The notes below the pieces were generated by a model, which did not search any database, was not told the origin of the DNA, and saw only the letters and a list, made by a program, of their open reading frames with translations. Both the position numbers and the translations under genes were made by a program. A stretch of DNA of 64,000 nt, from contig NC_071340.1 of NCBI RefSeq assembly GCF_027744825.2, positions 627,501-691,500 on the forward strand. Direction: 5' to 3'. This document shows, piece by piece, positions 24,065-37,224 of the stretch; position 1 is the stretch's first letter; each line of letters begins with the position of its first letter. Source of the stretch: Synchiropus splendidus. Its lineage: Eukaryota; Chordata; Actinopteri; Syngnathiformes; Callionymidae.

Positions 24065-25944
24065 TCAACACTTTTATGTTTGGCGTTCCGAAACCCACCT
24101 TATCTCAGGCTGAAAAGCGTTTTTGTGCATTGTGCCATAACTTTTCAGGAAAGCTTCAGAACATGAAATTTTAACCTCCCACTATAGCAGAAAGGGTCTT
24201 TCTAGTAGTTGCACATCAAATCTAAACTGTCTGAAGTGTTTTTCAAAAGTTATCAACACTTTTATGTTTGGCGTTCCGAAACCCACCTTATCTCAGGCTG
24301 AAAAACGTTTTTACGCATTGTGCCATAACTTTTCAGGGAAGCTTCAGAACATGAAATTTTAACCTCCCACTATAGCAGAAAGGGTCTTTCTAGTAGGTGC
24401 ACATCAAATCTAAGCTCTCTGAAGTGTTTTTCGAAAGTTATCAACACTTTTATGTTTGGCGTTCCGAAACCCACCTTATCTCAGGCTGAAAAGCGTTTTT
24501 GTGCATTGTGCCATAACTTTTCAGGAAAGCTTCAGAACATGAAATTTTAACCTCCCACTATAGCAGAAAGTGTCTTTCTAGTAGTTGCACATCAAGTCTA
24601 AACTGTCTGAAGTGTTTTTCCAAAGTTATTAACACTTTTATGTTTGGCGTTCCGAAACCCACCTTATCTCAGGCTGAAAAACGTTTTTGTGCATTGTGCC
24701 ATAACTTTTCAGGGAAGCTTCAGAACATGAAATTTTAACCTCCCACTATAGCAGAAAGGGTCTTTCTAGTAGTTGCACATCAAATCTAAACTGTCTGAAG
24801 TGTTTTTCCAAAGTTATCAACACTTTTATGTTTGGCGTTCCGAAACCCACCTTATCTCAGGCTGAAAAGCGTTTTTACGCGTTGTGCCATAACTTTTCAG
24901 GGAAGCTTCAGAACATGAAATTTTAACCTCCCACTATAGCAGAAAGGGTCTTTCTAGTAGGTGCACATCAAATCTAAGCTCTCTGAAGTGTTTTTCGAAA
25001 GTTATCAACACTTTTATGTTTGGCGTTCCGAAACCCACCTTATCTCAGGCTGAAAAGCGTTTTTGTGCATTGTGCCATAACTTTTCAGGGAAGCTTCAGA
25101 ACATGAAATTTTAACCTCCCACTATAGCAGAAAGGGTCTTTCTAGTAGTTGCACATCAAATCTAAACTGTCTGAAGTGTTTTTCCAAAGTTATCAACACT
25201 TTTATGTTTGGCGTTCCGAAACCCACCTTATCTCAGGCTGAAAAGCGTTTTTGTGCATTGTGCCATAACTTTTCAGGGAAGCTTCAGAACATGAAATTTT
25301 AACCTCCCACTATAGCAGAAAGGGTCTTTCTAGTAGTTGCACATCAAATCTAAGCTGTCTGAAGTGTTTTTCAAAAGTTATCAACACTTTTATGTTTGGC
25401 GTTCCGAAACCCACCTTATCTCAGGCTGAAAAGCGTTTTTGTGCATTGTGCCATAACTTTTCAGGAAAGCTTCAGAACATGAAATTTTAACCTCCCACTA
25501 TAGCAGAAAGGGTCTTTCTAGTAGTTGCACATCAAATCTAAACTGTCTGAAGTGTTTTTCCAAAGTTATCAACACTTTTATGTTTGGCGTTCCGAAACCC
25601 ACCTTATCTCAGGCTGAAAAGCGTTTTTGTGCATTGTGCCATAACTTTTCAGGGAAGCTTCAGAACATGAAATTTTAACCTCCCACTATAGCAGAAAGGG
25701 TCTTTCTAGTAGTTGCACATCAAATCTAAGCTGTCTGAAGTGTTTTTCAAAAGTTATCAACACTTTTATGTTTGGCGTTCCGAAACCCACCTTATCTCAG
25801 GCTGAAAAGCGTTTTTGTGCATTGTGCCATAACTTTTCAGGAAAGCTTCAGAACATGAAATTTTAACCTCCCACTATAGCAGAAAGGGTCTTTCTAGTAG
25901 TTGCACATCAAATCTAAACTGTCTGAAGTGTTTTTCCAAAGTTA

Positions 25945-27448
25945 TCAACACTTTTATGTTTGGCGTTCCGAAACCCACCTTATCTCAGGCTGAAAAGCGT
26001 TTTTACGCATTGTGCCATAACTTTTCAGGGAAGCTTCAGAACATGAAATTTTAACCTCCCACTATAGCAGAAAGGGTCTTTCTAGTAGGTGCACATCAAA
26101 TCTAAGCTCTCTGAAGTGTTTTTCGAAAGTTATCAACACTTTTATGTTTGGCGTTCCGAAACCCACCTTATCTCAGGCTGAAAAGCGTTTTTGTGCATTG
26201 TGCCATAACTTTTCAGGAAAGCTTCAGAACATGAAATTTTAACCTCCCACTATAGCAGAAAGGGTCTTTCTAGTAGTTGCACATCAAATCTAAACTGTCT
26301 GAAGTGTTTTTCCAAAGTTATCAACACTTTTATGTTTGGCGTTCCGAAACCCACCTTATCTCAGGCTGAAAAGCGTTTTTGTGCATTGTGCCATAACTTT
26401 TCAGGGAAGCTTCAGAACATGAAATTTTAACCTCCCACTATAGCAGAAAGGGTCTTTCTAGTAGGTGCACATCAAATCTAAGCTGTCTGAAGTGTTTTTC
26501 AAAAGTTATCAACACTTTTATGTTTGGCGTTCCGAAACCCACCTTATCTCAGGCTGAAAAGCGTTTTTGTGCATTGTGCCATAACTTTTCAGGAAAGCTT
26601 CAGAACATGAAATTTTAACCTCCCACTATAGCAGAAAGGGTCTTTCTAGTAGTTGCACATCAAATCTAAACTGTCTGAAGTGTTTTTCCAAAGTTATCAA
26701 CACTTTTATGTTTGGCGTTCCGAAACCCACCTTATCTCAGGCTGAAAAGCGTTTTTACGCATTGTGCCATAACTTTTCAGGGAAGCTTCAGAACATGAAA
26801 TTTTAACCTCCCACTATAGCAGAAAGGGTCTTTCTAGTAGGTGCACATCAAATCTAAGCTCTCTGAAGTGTTTTTCCAAAGTTATCAACACTTTTATGTT
26901 TGGCGTTCCGAAACCCACCTTATCTCAGGCTGAAAAGCGTTTTTGTGCATTGTGCCATAACTTTTCAGGAAAGCTTCAGAACATGAAATTTTAACCTCCC
27001 ACTATAGCAGAAAGGGTCTTTCTAGTAGTTGCACATCAAATCTAAACTGTCTGAAGTGTTTTTCCAAAGTTATCAACACTTTTATGTTTGGCGTTCCGAA
27101 ACCCACCTTATCTCAGGCTGAAAAGCGTTTTTGTGCATTGTGCCATAACTTTTCAGGGAAGCTTCAGAACATGAAATTTTAACCTCCCACTATAGCAGAA
27201 AGGGTCTTTCTAGTAGTTGCACATCAAATCTAAGCTGTCTGAAGTGTTTTTCAAAAGTTATCAACACTTTTATGTTTGGCGTTCCGAAACCCACCTTATC
27301 TCAGGCTGAAAAGCGTTTTTGTGCATTGTGCCATAACTTTTCAGGAAAGCTTCAGAACATGAAATTTTAACCTCCCACTATAGCAGAAAGGGTCTTTCTA
27401 GTAGTTGCACATCAAATCTAAACTGTCTGAAGTGTTTTTCCAAAGTTA
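25945..27448 (+). repeat. Tetramer A-D-E-D repeated twice
   Basis: Two 752-bp tetramers follow each other at 25,945 and 26,697. The E position of the first (26,321) has G145 with AGCTGTC and A181, a mosaic of B and E. The A at 26,697 ends in C181 instead of G181. The same A-D-E-D tetramer appears at 12,597, 21,057 and 29,329, so it is an older sub-module of the larger units. Confidence 0.8.
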
Positions 27449-30400
27449 TCAACACTTTTATGTTTGGCGTTCCGAAACCCACCTTATCTCAGGCTGAAAA
27501 GCGTTTTTACGCATTGTGCCATAACTTTTCAGGGAAGCTTCAGAACATGAAATTTTAAGCTCCCACTATAGCAGAAAGGGTCTTTCTAGTAGGTGCACAT
27601 CAAATCTAAGCTCTCTGAAGTGTTTTTCGAAAGTTATCAACACTTTTATGTTTGGCGTTCCGAAACCCACCTTATCTCAGGCTGAAAAGCGTTTTTGTGC
27701 ATTGTGCCATAACTTTTCAGGGAAGCTTCAGAACATGAAATTTTAACCTCCCACTATAGCAGAAAGGGTCTTTCTAGTAGTTGCACATCAAATCTAAACT
27801 GTCTGAAGTGTTTTTCCAAAGTTATCAACACTTTTATGTTTGGCGTTCCGAAACCCACCTTATCTCAGGCTGAAAAGCGTTTTTGTGCATTGTGCCATAA
27901 CTTTTCAGGGAAGCTTCAGAACATGAAATTTTAACCTCCCACTATAGCAGAAAGGGTCTTTCTAGTAGTTGCACATCAAATCTCAACTGTCTGAAGTGTT
28001 TTTCCAAAGTTATCAACACTTTTATGTTTGGCGTTCCGAAACCCACCTTATCTCAGGCTGAAAAGCGTTTTTGTGCATTGTGCCATAACTTTTCAGGGAA
28101 GCTTCAGAACATGAAATTTTAACCTCCCACTATAGCAGAAAGGGTCTTTCTAGTAGTTGCACATCAAATCTAAGCTGTCTGAAGTGTTTTTCAAAAGTTA
28201 TCAACACTTTTATGTTTGGCGTTCCGAAACCCACCTTATCTCAGGCTGAAAAGCGTTTTTACGCATTGTGCCATAACTTTTCAGGGAAGCTTCAGAACAT
28301 GAAATTTTAACCTCCCACTATAGCAGAAAGGGTCTTTCTAGTAGGTGCACATCAAATCTAAGCTCTCTGAAGTGTTTTTCGAAAGTTATCAACACTTTTA
28401 TGTTTGGCGTTCCGAAACCCACCTTATCTCAGGCTGAAAAGCATTTTTGTGCATTGTGCCATAACTTTTCAGGGAAGCTTCAGAACATGAAATTTTAACC
28501 TCCCACTATAGCAGAAAGGGTCTTTCTAGTAGTTGCACATCAAATCTAAACTGTCTGAAGTGTTTTTCCAAAGTTATCAACACTTTTATGTTTGGCGTTC
28601 CGAAACCCACCTTATCTCAGGCTGAAAAGCGTTTTTGTGCATTGTGCCATAACTTTTCAGGGAAGCTTCAGAACATGAAATTTTAACCTCCCACTATAGC
28701 AGAAAGGGTCTTTCTAGTAGTTGCACATCAAATCTAAGCTGTCTGAAGTGTTTTTCAAAAGTTATCAACACTTTTATGTTTGGCGTTCCGAAACCCACCT
28801 TATCTCAGGCTGAAAAGCGTTTTTGTGCATTGTGCCATAACTTTTCAGGAAAGCTTCAGAACATGAAATTTTAACCTCCCACTATAGCAGAAAGGGTCTT
28901 TCTAGTAGTTGCACATCAAATCTAAACTGTCTGAAGTGTTTTTCCAAAGTTATCAACACTTTTATGTTTGGCGTTCCGAAACCCACCTTATCTCAGGCTG
29001 AAAAGCGTTTTTGTGCATTGTGCCATAACTTTTCAGGAAAGCTTCAGAACATGAAATTTTAACCTCCCACTATAGCAGAAAGGGTCTTTCTAGTAGTTGC
29101 ACATCAAATCTAAGCTGTCTGAAGTGTTTGTCAAAAGTTATCAACACTTTTATGTTTGGCGTTCCGAAACCCACCTTATCTCAGGCTGAAAAGCGTTTTT
29201 GTGCATTGTGCCATAACTTTTCAGGAAAGCTTCAGAACATGAAATTTTAACCTCCCACTATAGCAGAAAGGGTCTTTCTAGTAGTTGCACATCAAATCTA
29301 AACTGTCTGAAGTGTTTTTCCAAAGTTATCAACACTTTTATGTTTGGCGTTCCGAAACCCACCTTATCTCAGGCTGAAAAGCGTTTTTACGCATTGTGCC
29401 ATAACTTTTCAGGGAAGCTTCAGAACATGAAATTTTAACCTCCCACTATAGCAGAAAGGGTCTTTCTAGTAGGTGCACATCAAATCTAAGCTCTCTGAAG
29501 TGTTTTTCGAAAGTTATCAACACTTTTATGTTTGGCGTTCCGAAACCCACCTTATCTCAGGCTGAAAAGCGTTTTTGTGCATTGTGCCATAACTTTTCAG
29601 GAAAGCTTCAGAACATGAAATTTTAACCTCCCACTATAGCAGAAAGGGTCTTTCTAGTAGTTGCACATCAAATCTAAACTGTCTGAAGTGTTTTTCCAAA
29701 GTTATCAACACTTTTATGTTTGGCGTTCCGAAACCCACCTTATCTCAGGCTGAAAAGCGTTTTTGTGCATTGTGCCATAACTTTTCAGGGAAGCTTCAGA
29801 ACATGAAATTTTAACCTCCCACTATAGCAGAAAGGGTCTTTCTAGTAGTTGCACATCAAATCTAAGCTGTCTGAAGTGTTTTTCAAAAGTTATCAACACT
29901 TTTATGTTTGGCGTTCCGAAACCCACCTTATCTCAGGCTGAAAAGCGTTTTTGTGCATTGTGCCATAACTTTTCAGGAAAGCTTCAGAACATGAAATTTT
30001 AACCTCCCACTATAGCAGAAAGGGTCTTTCTAGTAGTTGCACATCAAATCTAAACTGTCTGAAGTGTTTTTCCAAAGTTATCAACACTTTTATGTTTGGC
30101 GTTCCGAAACCCACCTTATCTCAGGCTGAAAAGCGTTTTTACGCATTGTGCCATAACTTTTCAGGGAAGCTTCAGAACATGAAATTTTAACCTCCCACTA
30201 TAGCAGAAAGGGTCTTTCTAGTAGGTGCACATCAAATCTAAGCTCTCTGAAGTGTTTTTCGAAAGTTATCAACACTTTTATGTTTGGCGTTCCGAAACCC
30301 ACCTTATCTCAGGCTGAAAAGCGTTTTTGTGCATTGTGCCATAACTTTTCAGGGAAGCTTCAGAACATGAAATTTTAACTTCCCACTATAGCAGAAAGGG

Positions 30401-32148
30401 TCTTTCTAGTAGTTGCACATCAAATCTAAGCTGTCTGAAGTGTTTTTCAAAAGTTATCAACACTTTTATGTTTGGCGTTCCGAAACCCACCTTATCTCAG
30501 GCTGAAAAGCGTTTTTGTGCATTGTGCCATAACTTTTCAGGAAAGCTTCAGAACATGAAATTTTAACCTCCCACTATAGCAGAAAGGGTCTTTCTAGTAG
30601 TTGCACATCAAATCTAAGCTCTCTGAAGTGTTTTTCCAAAGTTATCAACACTTTTATGTTTGGCGTTCCGAAACCCACCTTATCTCAGGCTGAAAAGCGT
30701 TTTTGTGCATTGTGCCATAACTTTTCAGGAAAGCTTCAGAACATGAAATTTTAACCTCCCACTATAGCAGAAAGGGTCTTTCTAGTAGTTGCACATCAAA
30801 TCTAAACTGTCTGAAGTGTTTTTCAAAAGTTATCAACACTTTTATGTTTGGCGTTCCGAAACCCACCTTATCTCAGGCTGAAAAGCGTTTTTACGCATTG
30901 TGCCATAACTTTTCAGGGAAGCTTCAGAACATGAAATTTTAACCTCCCACTATAGCAGAAAGGGTCTTTCTAGTAGGTGCACATCAAATCTAAGCTCTCT
31001 GAAGTGTTTTTCGAAAGTTATCAACACTTTTATGTTTGGCGTTCCGAAACCCACCTTATCTCAGGCTGAAAAGCGTTTTTGTGCATTGTGCCATAACTTT
31101 TCAGGAAAGCTTCAGAACATGAAATTTTAACCTCCCACTATAGCAGAAAGTGTCTTTCTAGTAGTTGCACATCAAATCTAAACTGTCTGAAGTGTTTTTC
31201 CAAAGTTATTAACACTTTTATGTTTGGCGTTCCGAAACCCACCTTATCTCAGGCTGAAAAACGTTTTTGTGCATTGTGCCATAACTTTTCAGGGAAGCTT
31301 CAGAACATGAAATTTTAACCTCCCACTATAGCAGAAAGGGTCTTTCTAGTAGTTGCACATCAAATCTAAACTGTCTGAAGTGTTTTTCCAAAGTTATCAA
31401 CACTTTTATGTTTGGCGTTCCGAAACCCACCTTATCTCAGGCTGAAAAGCGTTTTTACGCATTGTGCCATAACTTTTCAGGGAAGCTTCAGAACATGAAA
31501 TTTTAACCTCCCACTATAGCAGAAAGGGTCTTTCTAGTAGGTGCACATCAAATCTAAGCTCTCTGAAGTGTTTTTCGAAAGTTATCAACACTTTTATGTT
31601 TGGCGTTCCGAAACCCACCTTATCTCAGGCTGAAAAGCGTTTTTGTGCATTGTGCCATAACTTTTCAGGGAAGCTTCAGAACATGAAATTTTAACCTCCC
31701 ACTATAGCAGAAAGGGTCTTTCTAGTAGTTGCACATCAAATCTAAACTGTCTGAAGTGTTTTTCCAAAGTTATCAACACTTTTATGTTTGGCGTTCCGAA
31801 ACCCACCTTATCTCAGGCTGAAAAGCGTTTTTGTGCATTGTGCCATAACTTTTCAGGGAAGCTTCAGAACATAAAATTTTAACCTCCCACTATAGCAGAA
31901 AGGGTCTTTCTAGTAGTTGCACATCAAATCTAAGCTGTCTGAAGTGTTTTTCAAAAGTTATCAACACTTTTATGTTTGGCGTTCCGAAACCCACCTTATT
32001 TCAGGCTGAAAAGCGTTTTTACGCATTGTGCCATAACTTTTCAGGGAAGCTTCAGAACATGAAATTTTAACCTCCCACTATAGCAGAAAGGGTCTTTCTA
32101 GTAGGTGCACATCAAATCTAAGCTCTCTGAAGTGTTTTTCGAAAGTTA
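27261..32148 (+). repeat. 26 monomers, copy 1 of a 27-monomer tandem duplication
   Basis: Rare variants TAAGCTCCC (27,556), TCAACTG (27,982), GCATTTTT (28,441), TGTTTGTC (29,125), TAACTTCCC (30,376) and ATAAAATT (31,871) all recur exactly 5,076 bp later. The match ends after the A monomer at 31,961; the next unit (32,149) is AGCTGTC/A181 against AACTGTC/C181 in copy 2. TTATTTCAGG at 31,999 is private to this copy, so the duplication is recent relative to most variants. Confidence 0.92.
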
Positions 32149-32336
32149 TCAACACTTTTATGTTTGGCGTTCCGAAACCCACCTTATCTCAGGCTGAAAA
32201 GCGTTTTTGTGCATTGTGCCATAACTTTTCAGGAAAGCTTCAGAACATGAAATTTTAACCTCCCACTATAGCAGAAAGGGTCTTTCTAGTAGTTGCACAT
32301 CAAATCTAAGCTGTCTGAAGTGTTTTTCAAAAGTTA

Positions 32337-35300
32337 TCAACACTTTTATGTTTGGCGTTCCGAAACCCACCTTATCTCAGGCTGAAAAGCGTTTTTGTGC
32401 ATTGTGCCATAACTTTTCAGGAAAGCTTCAGAACATGAAATTTTAACCTCCCACTATAGCAGAAAGGGTCTTTCTAGTAGTTGCACATCAAATCTAAACT
32501 GTCTGAAGTGTTTTTCCAAAGTTATCAACACTTTTATGTTTGGCGTTCCGAAACCCACCTTATCTCAGGCTGAAAAGCGTTTTTACGCATTGTGCCATAA
32601 CTTTTCAGGGAAGCTTCAGAACATGAAATTTTAAGCTCCCACTATAGCAGAAAGGGTCTTTCTAGTAGGTGCACATCAAATCTAAGCTCTCTGAAGTGTT
32701 TTTCGAAAGTTATCAACACTTTTATGTTTGGCGTTCCGAAACCCACCTTATCTCAGGCTGAAAAGCGTTTTTGTGCATTGTGCCATAACTTTTCAGGGAA
32801 GCTTCAGAACATGAAATTTTAACCTCCCACTATAGCAGAAAGGGTCTTTCTAGTAGTTGCACATCAAATCTAAACTGTCTGAAGTGTTTTTCCAAAGTTA
32901 TCAACACTTTTATGTTTGGCGTTCCGAAACCCACCTTATCTCAGGCTGAAAAGCGTTTTTGTGCATTGTGCCATAACTTTTCAGGGAAGCTTCAGAACAT
33001 GAAATTTTAACCTCCCACTATAGCAGAAAGGGTCTTTCTAGTAGTTGCACATCAAATCTCAACTGTCTGAAGTGTTTTTCCAAAGTTATCAACACTTTTA
33101 TGTTTGGCGTTCCGAAACCCACCTTATCTCAGGCTGAAAAGCGTTTTTGTGCATTGTGCCATAACTTTTCAGGGAAGCTTCAGAACATGAAATTTTAACC
33201 TCCCACTATAGCAGAAAGGGTCTTTCTAGTAGTTGCACATCAAATCTAAGCTGTCTGAAGTGTTTTTCAAAAGTTATCAACACTTTTATGTTTGGCGTTC
33301 CGAAACCCACCTTATCTCAGGCTGAAAAGCGTTTTTACGCATTGTGCCATAACTTTTCAGGGAAGCTTCAGAACATGAAATTTTAACCTCCCACTATAGC
33401 AGAAAGGGTCTTTCTAGTAGGTGCACATCAAATCTAAGCTCTCTGAAGTGTTTTTCGAAAGTTATCAACACTTTTATGTTTGGCGTTCCGAAACCCACCT
33501 TATCTCAGGCTGAAAAGCATTTTTGTGCATTGTGCCATAACTTTTCAGGGAAGCTTCAGAACATGAAATTTTAACCTCCCACTATAGCAGAAAGGGTCTT
33601 TCTAGTAGTTGCACATCAAATCTAAACTGTCTGAAGTGTTTTTCCAAAGTTATCAACACTTTTATGTTTGGCGTTCCGAAACCCACCTTATCTCAGGCTG
33701 AAAAGCGTTTTTGTGCATTGTGCCATAACTTTTCAGGGAAGCTTCAGAACATGAAATTTTAACCTCCCACTATAGCAGAAAGGGTCTTTCTAGTAGTTGC
33801 ACATCAAATCTAAGCTGTCTGAAGTGTTTTTCAAAAGTTATCAACACTTTTATGTTTGGCGTTCCGAAACCCACCTTATCTCAGGCTGAAAAGCGTTTTT
33901 GTGCATTGTGCCATAACTTTTCAGGAAAGCTTCAGAACATGAAATTTTAACCTCCCACTATAGCAGAAAGGGTCTTTCTAGTAGTTGCACATCAAATCTA
34001 AACTGTCTGAAGTGTTTTTCCAAAGTTATCAACACTTTTATGTTTGGCGTTCCGAAACCCACCTTATCTCAGGCTGAAAAGCGTTTTTGTGCATTGTGCC
34101 ATAACTTTTCAGGAAAGCTTCAGAACATGAAATTTTAACCTCCCACTATAGCAGAAAGGGTCTTTCTAGTAGTTGCACATCAAATCTAAGCTGTCTGAAG
34201 TGTTTGTCAAAAGTTATCAACACTTTTATGTTTGGCGTTCCGAAACCCACCTTATCTCAGGCTGAAAAGCGTTTTTGTGCATTGTGCCATAACTTTTCAG
34301 GAAAGCTTCAGAACATGAAATTTTAACCTCCCACTATAGCAGAAAGGGTCTTTCTAGTAGTTGCACATCAAATCTAAACTGTCTGAAGTGTTTTTCCAAA
34401 GTTATCAACACTTTTATGTTTGGCGTTCCGAAACCCACCTTATCTCAGGCTGAAAAGCGTTTTTACGCATTGTGCCATAACTTTTCAGGGAAGCTTCAGA
34501 ACATGAAATTTTAACCTCCCACTATAGCAGAAAGGGTCTTTCTAGTAGGTGCACATCAAATCTAAGCTCTCTGAAGTGTTTTTCGAAAGTTATCAACACT
34601 TTTATGTTTGGCGTTCCGAAACCCACCTTATCTCAGGCTGAAAAGCGTTTTTGTGCATTGTGCCATAACTTTTCAGGAAAGCTTCAGAACATGAAATTTT
34701 AACCTCCCACTATAGCAGAAAGGGTCTTTCTAGTAGTTGCACATCAAATCTAAACTGTCTGAAGTGTTTTTCCAAAGTTATCAACACTTTTATGTTTGGC
34801 GTTCCGAAACCCACCTTATCTCAGGCTGAAAAGCGTTTTTGTGCATTGTGCCATAACTTTTCAGGGAAGCTTCAGAACATGAAATTTTAACCTCCCACTA
34901 TAGCAGAAAGGGTCTTTCTAGTAGTTGCACATCAAATCTAAGCTGTCTGAAGTGTTTTTCAAAAGTTATCAACACTTTTATGTTTGGCGTTCCGAAACCC
35001 ACCTTATCTCAGGCTGAAAAGCGTTTTTGTGCATTGTGCCATAACTTTTCAGGAAAGCTTCAGAACATGAAATTTTAACCTCCCACTATAGCAGAAAGGG
35101 TCTTTCTAGTAGTTGCACATCAAATCTAAACTGTCTGAAGTGTTTTTCCAAAGTTATCAACACTTTTATGTTTGGCGTTCCGAAACCCACCTTATCTCAG
35201 GCTGAAAAGCGTTTTTACGCATTGTGCCATAACTTTTCAGGGAAGCTTCAGAACATGAAATTTTAACCTCCCACTATAGCAGAAAGGGTCTTTCTAGTAG

Positions 35301-37224
35301 GTGCACATCAAATCTAAGCTCTCTGAAGTGTTTTTCGAAAGTTATCAACACTTTTATGTTTGGCGTTCCGAAACCCACCTTATCTCAGGCTGAAAAGCGT
35401 TTTTGTGCATTGTGCCATAACTTTTCAGGGAAGCTTCAGAACATGAAATTTTAACTTCCCACTATAGCAGAAAGGGTCTTTCTAGTAGTTGCACATCAAA
35501 TCTAAGCTGTCTGAAGTGTTTTTCAAAAGTTATCAACACTTTTATGTTTGGCGTTCCGAAACCCACCTTATCTCAGGCTGAAAAGCGTTTTTGTGCATTG
35601 TGCCATAACTTTTCAGGAAAGCTTCAGAACATGAAATTTTAACCTCCCACTATAGCAGAAAGGGTCTTTCTAGTAGTTGCACATCAAATCTAAGCTCTCT
35701 GAAGTGTTTTTCCAAAGTTATCAACACTTTTATGTTTGGCGTTCCGAAACCCACCTTATCTCAGGCTGAAAAGCGTTTTTGTGCATTGTGCCATAACTTT
35801 TCAGGAAAGCTTCAGAACATGAAATTTTAACCTCCCACTATAGCAGAAAGGGTCTTTCTAGTAGTTGCACATCAAATCTAAACTGTCTGAAGTGTTTTTC
35901 AAAAGTTATCAACACTTTTATGTTTGGCGTTCCGAAACCCACCTTATCTCAGGCTGAAAAGCGTTTTTACGCATTGTGCCATAACTTTTCAGGGAAGCTT
36001 CAGAACATGAAATTTTAACCTCCCACTATAGCAGAAAGGGTCTTTCTAGTAGGTGCACATCAAATCTAAGCTCTCTGAAGTGTTTTTCGAAAGTTATCAA
36101 CACTTTTATGTTTGGCGTTCCGAAACCCACCTTATCTCAGGCTGAAAAGCGTTTTTGTGCATTGTGCCATAACTTTTCAGGAAAGCTTCAGAACATGAAA
36201 TTTTAACCTCCCACTATAGCAGAAAGTGTCTTTCTAGTAGTTGCACATCAAATCTAAACTGTCTGAAGTGTTTTTCCAAAGTTATTAACACTTTTATGTT
36301 TGGCGTTCCGAAACCCACCTTATCTCAGGCTGAAAAACGTTTTTGTGCATTGTGCCATAACTTTTCAGGGAAGCTTCAGAACATGAAATTTTAACCTCCC
36401 ACTATAGCAGAAAGGGTCTTTCTAGTAGTTGCACATCAAATCTAAACTGTCTGAAGTGTTTTTCCAAAGTTATCAACACTTTTATGTTTGGCGTTCCGAA
36501 ACCCACCTTATCTCAGGCTGAAAAGCGTTTTTACGCATTGTGCCATAACTTTTCAGGGAAGCTTCAGAACATGAAATTTTAACCTCCCACTATAGCAGAA
36601 AGGGTCTTTCTAGTAGGTGCACATCAAATCTAAGCTCTCTGAAGTGTTTTTCGAAAGTTATCAACACTTTTATGTTTGGCGTTCCGAAACCCACCTTATC
36701 TCAGGCTGAAAAGCGTTTTTGTGCATTGTGCCATAACTTTTCAGGGAAGCTTCAGAACATGAAATTTTAACCTCCCACTATAGCAGAAAGGGTCTTTCTA
36801 GTAGTTGCACATCAAATCTAAACTGTCTGAAGTGTTTTTCCAAAGTTATCAACACTTTTATGTTTGGCGTTCCGAAACCCACCTTATCTCAGGCTGAAAA
36901 GCGTTTTTGTGCATTGTGCCATAACTTTTCAGGGAAGCTTCAGAACATAAAATTTTAACCTCCCACTATAGCAGAAAGGGTCTTTCTAGTAGTTGCACAT
37001 CAAATCTAAGCTGTCTGAAGTGTTTTTCAAAAGTTATCAACACTTTTATGTTTGGCGTTCCGAAACCCACCTTATCTCAGGCTGAAAAGCGTTTTTACGC
37101 ATTGTGCCATAACTTTTCAGGGAAGCTTCAGAACATGAAATTTTAACCTCCCACTATAGCAGAAAGGGTCTTTCTAGTAGGTGCACATCAAATCTAAGCT
37201 CTCTGAAGTGTTTTTCGAAAGTTA
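32337..37224 (+). repeat. 26 monomers, copy 2 of the 27-monomer tandem duplication
   Basis: It carries each shared variant of copy 1 at +5,076 bp: 32,632, 33,058, 33,517, 34,201, 35,452 and 36,947. I saw no private change apart from lacking the TTATTTC of copy 1, so near-complete identity over 4.9 kb is likely; an alignment would give the exact figure. Its right half is itself duplicated again (next entry). Confidence 0.92.
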
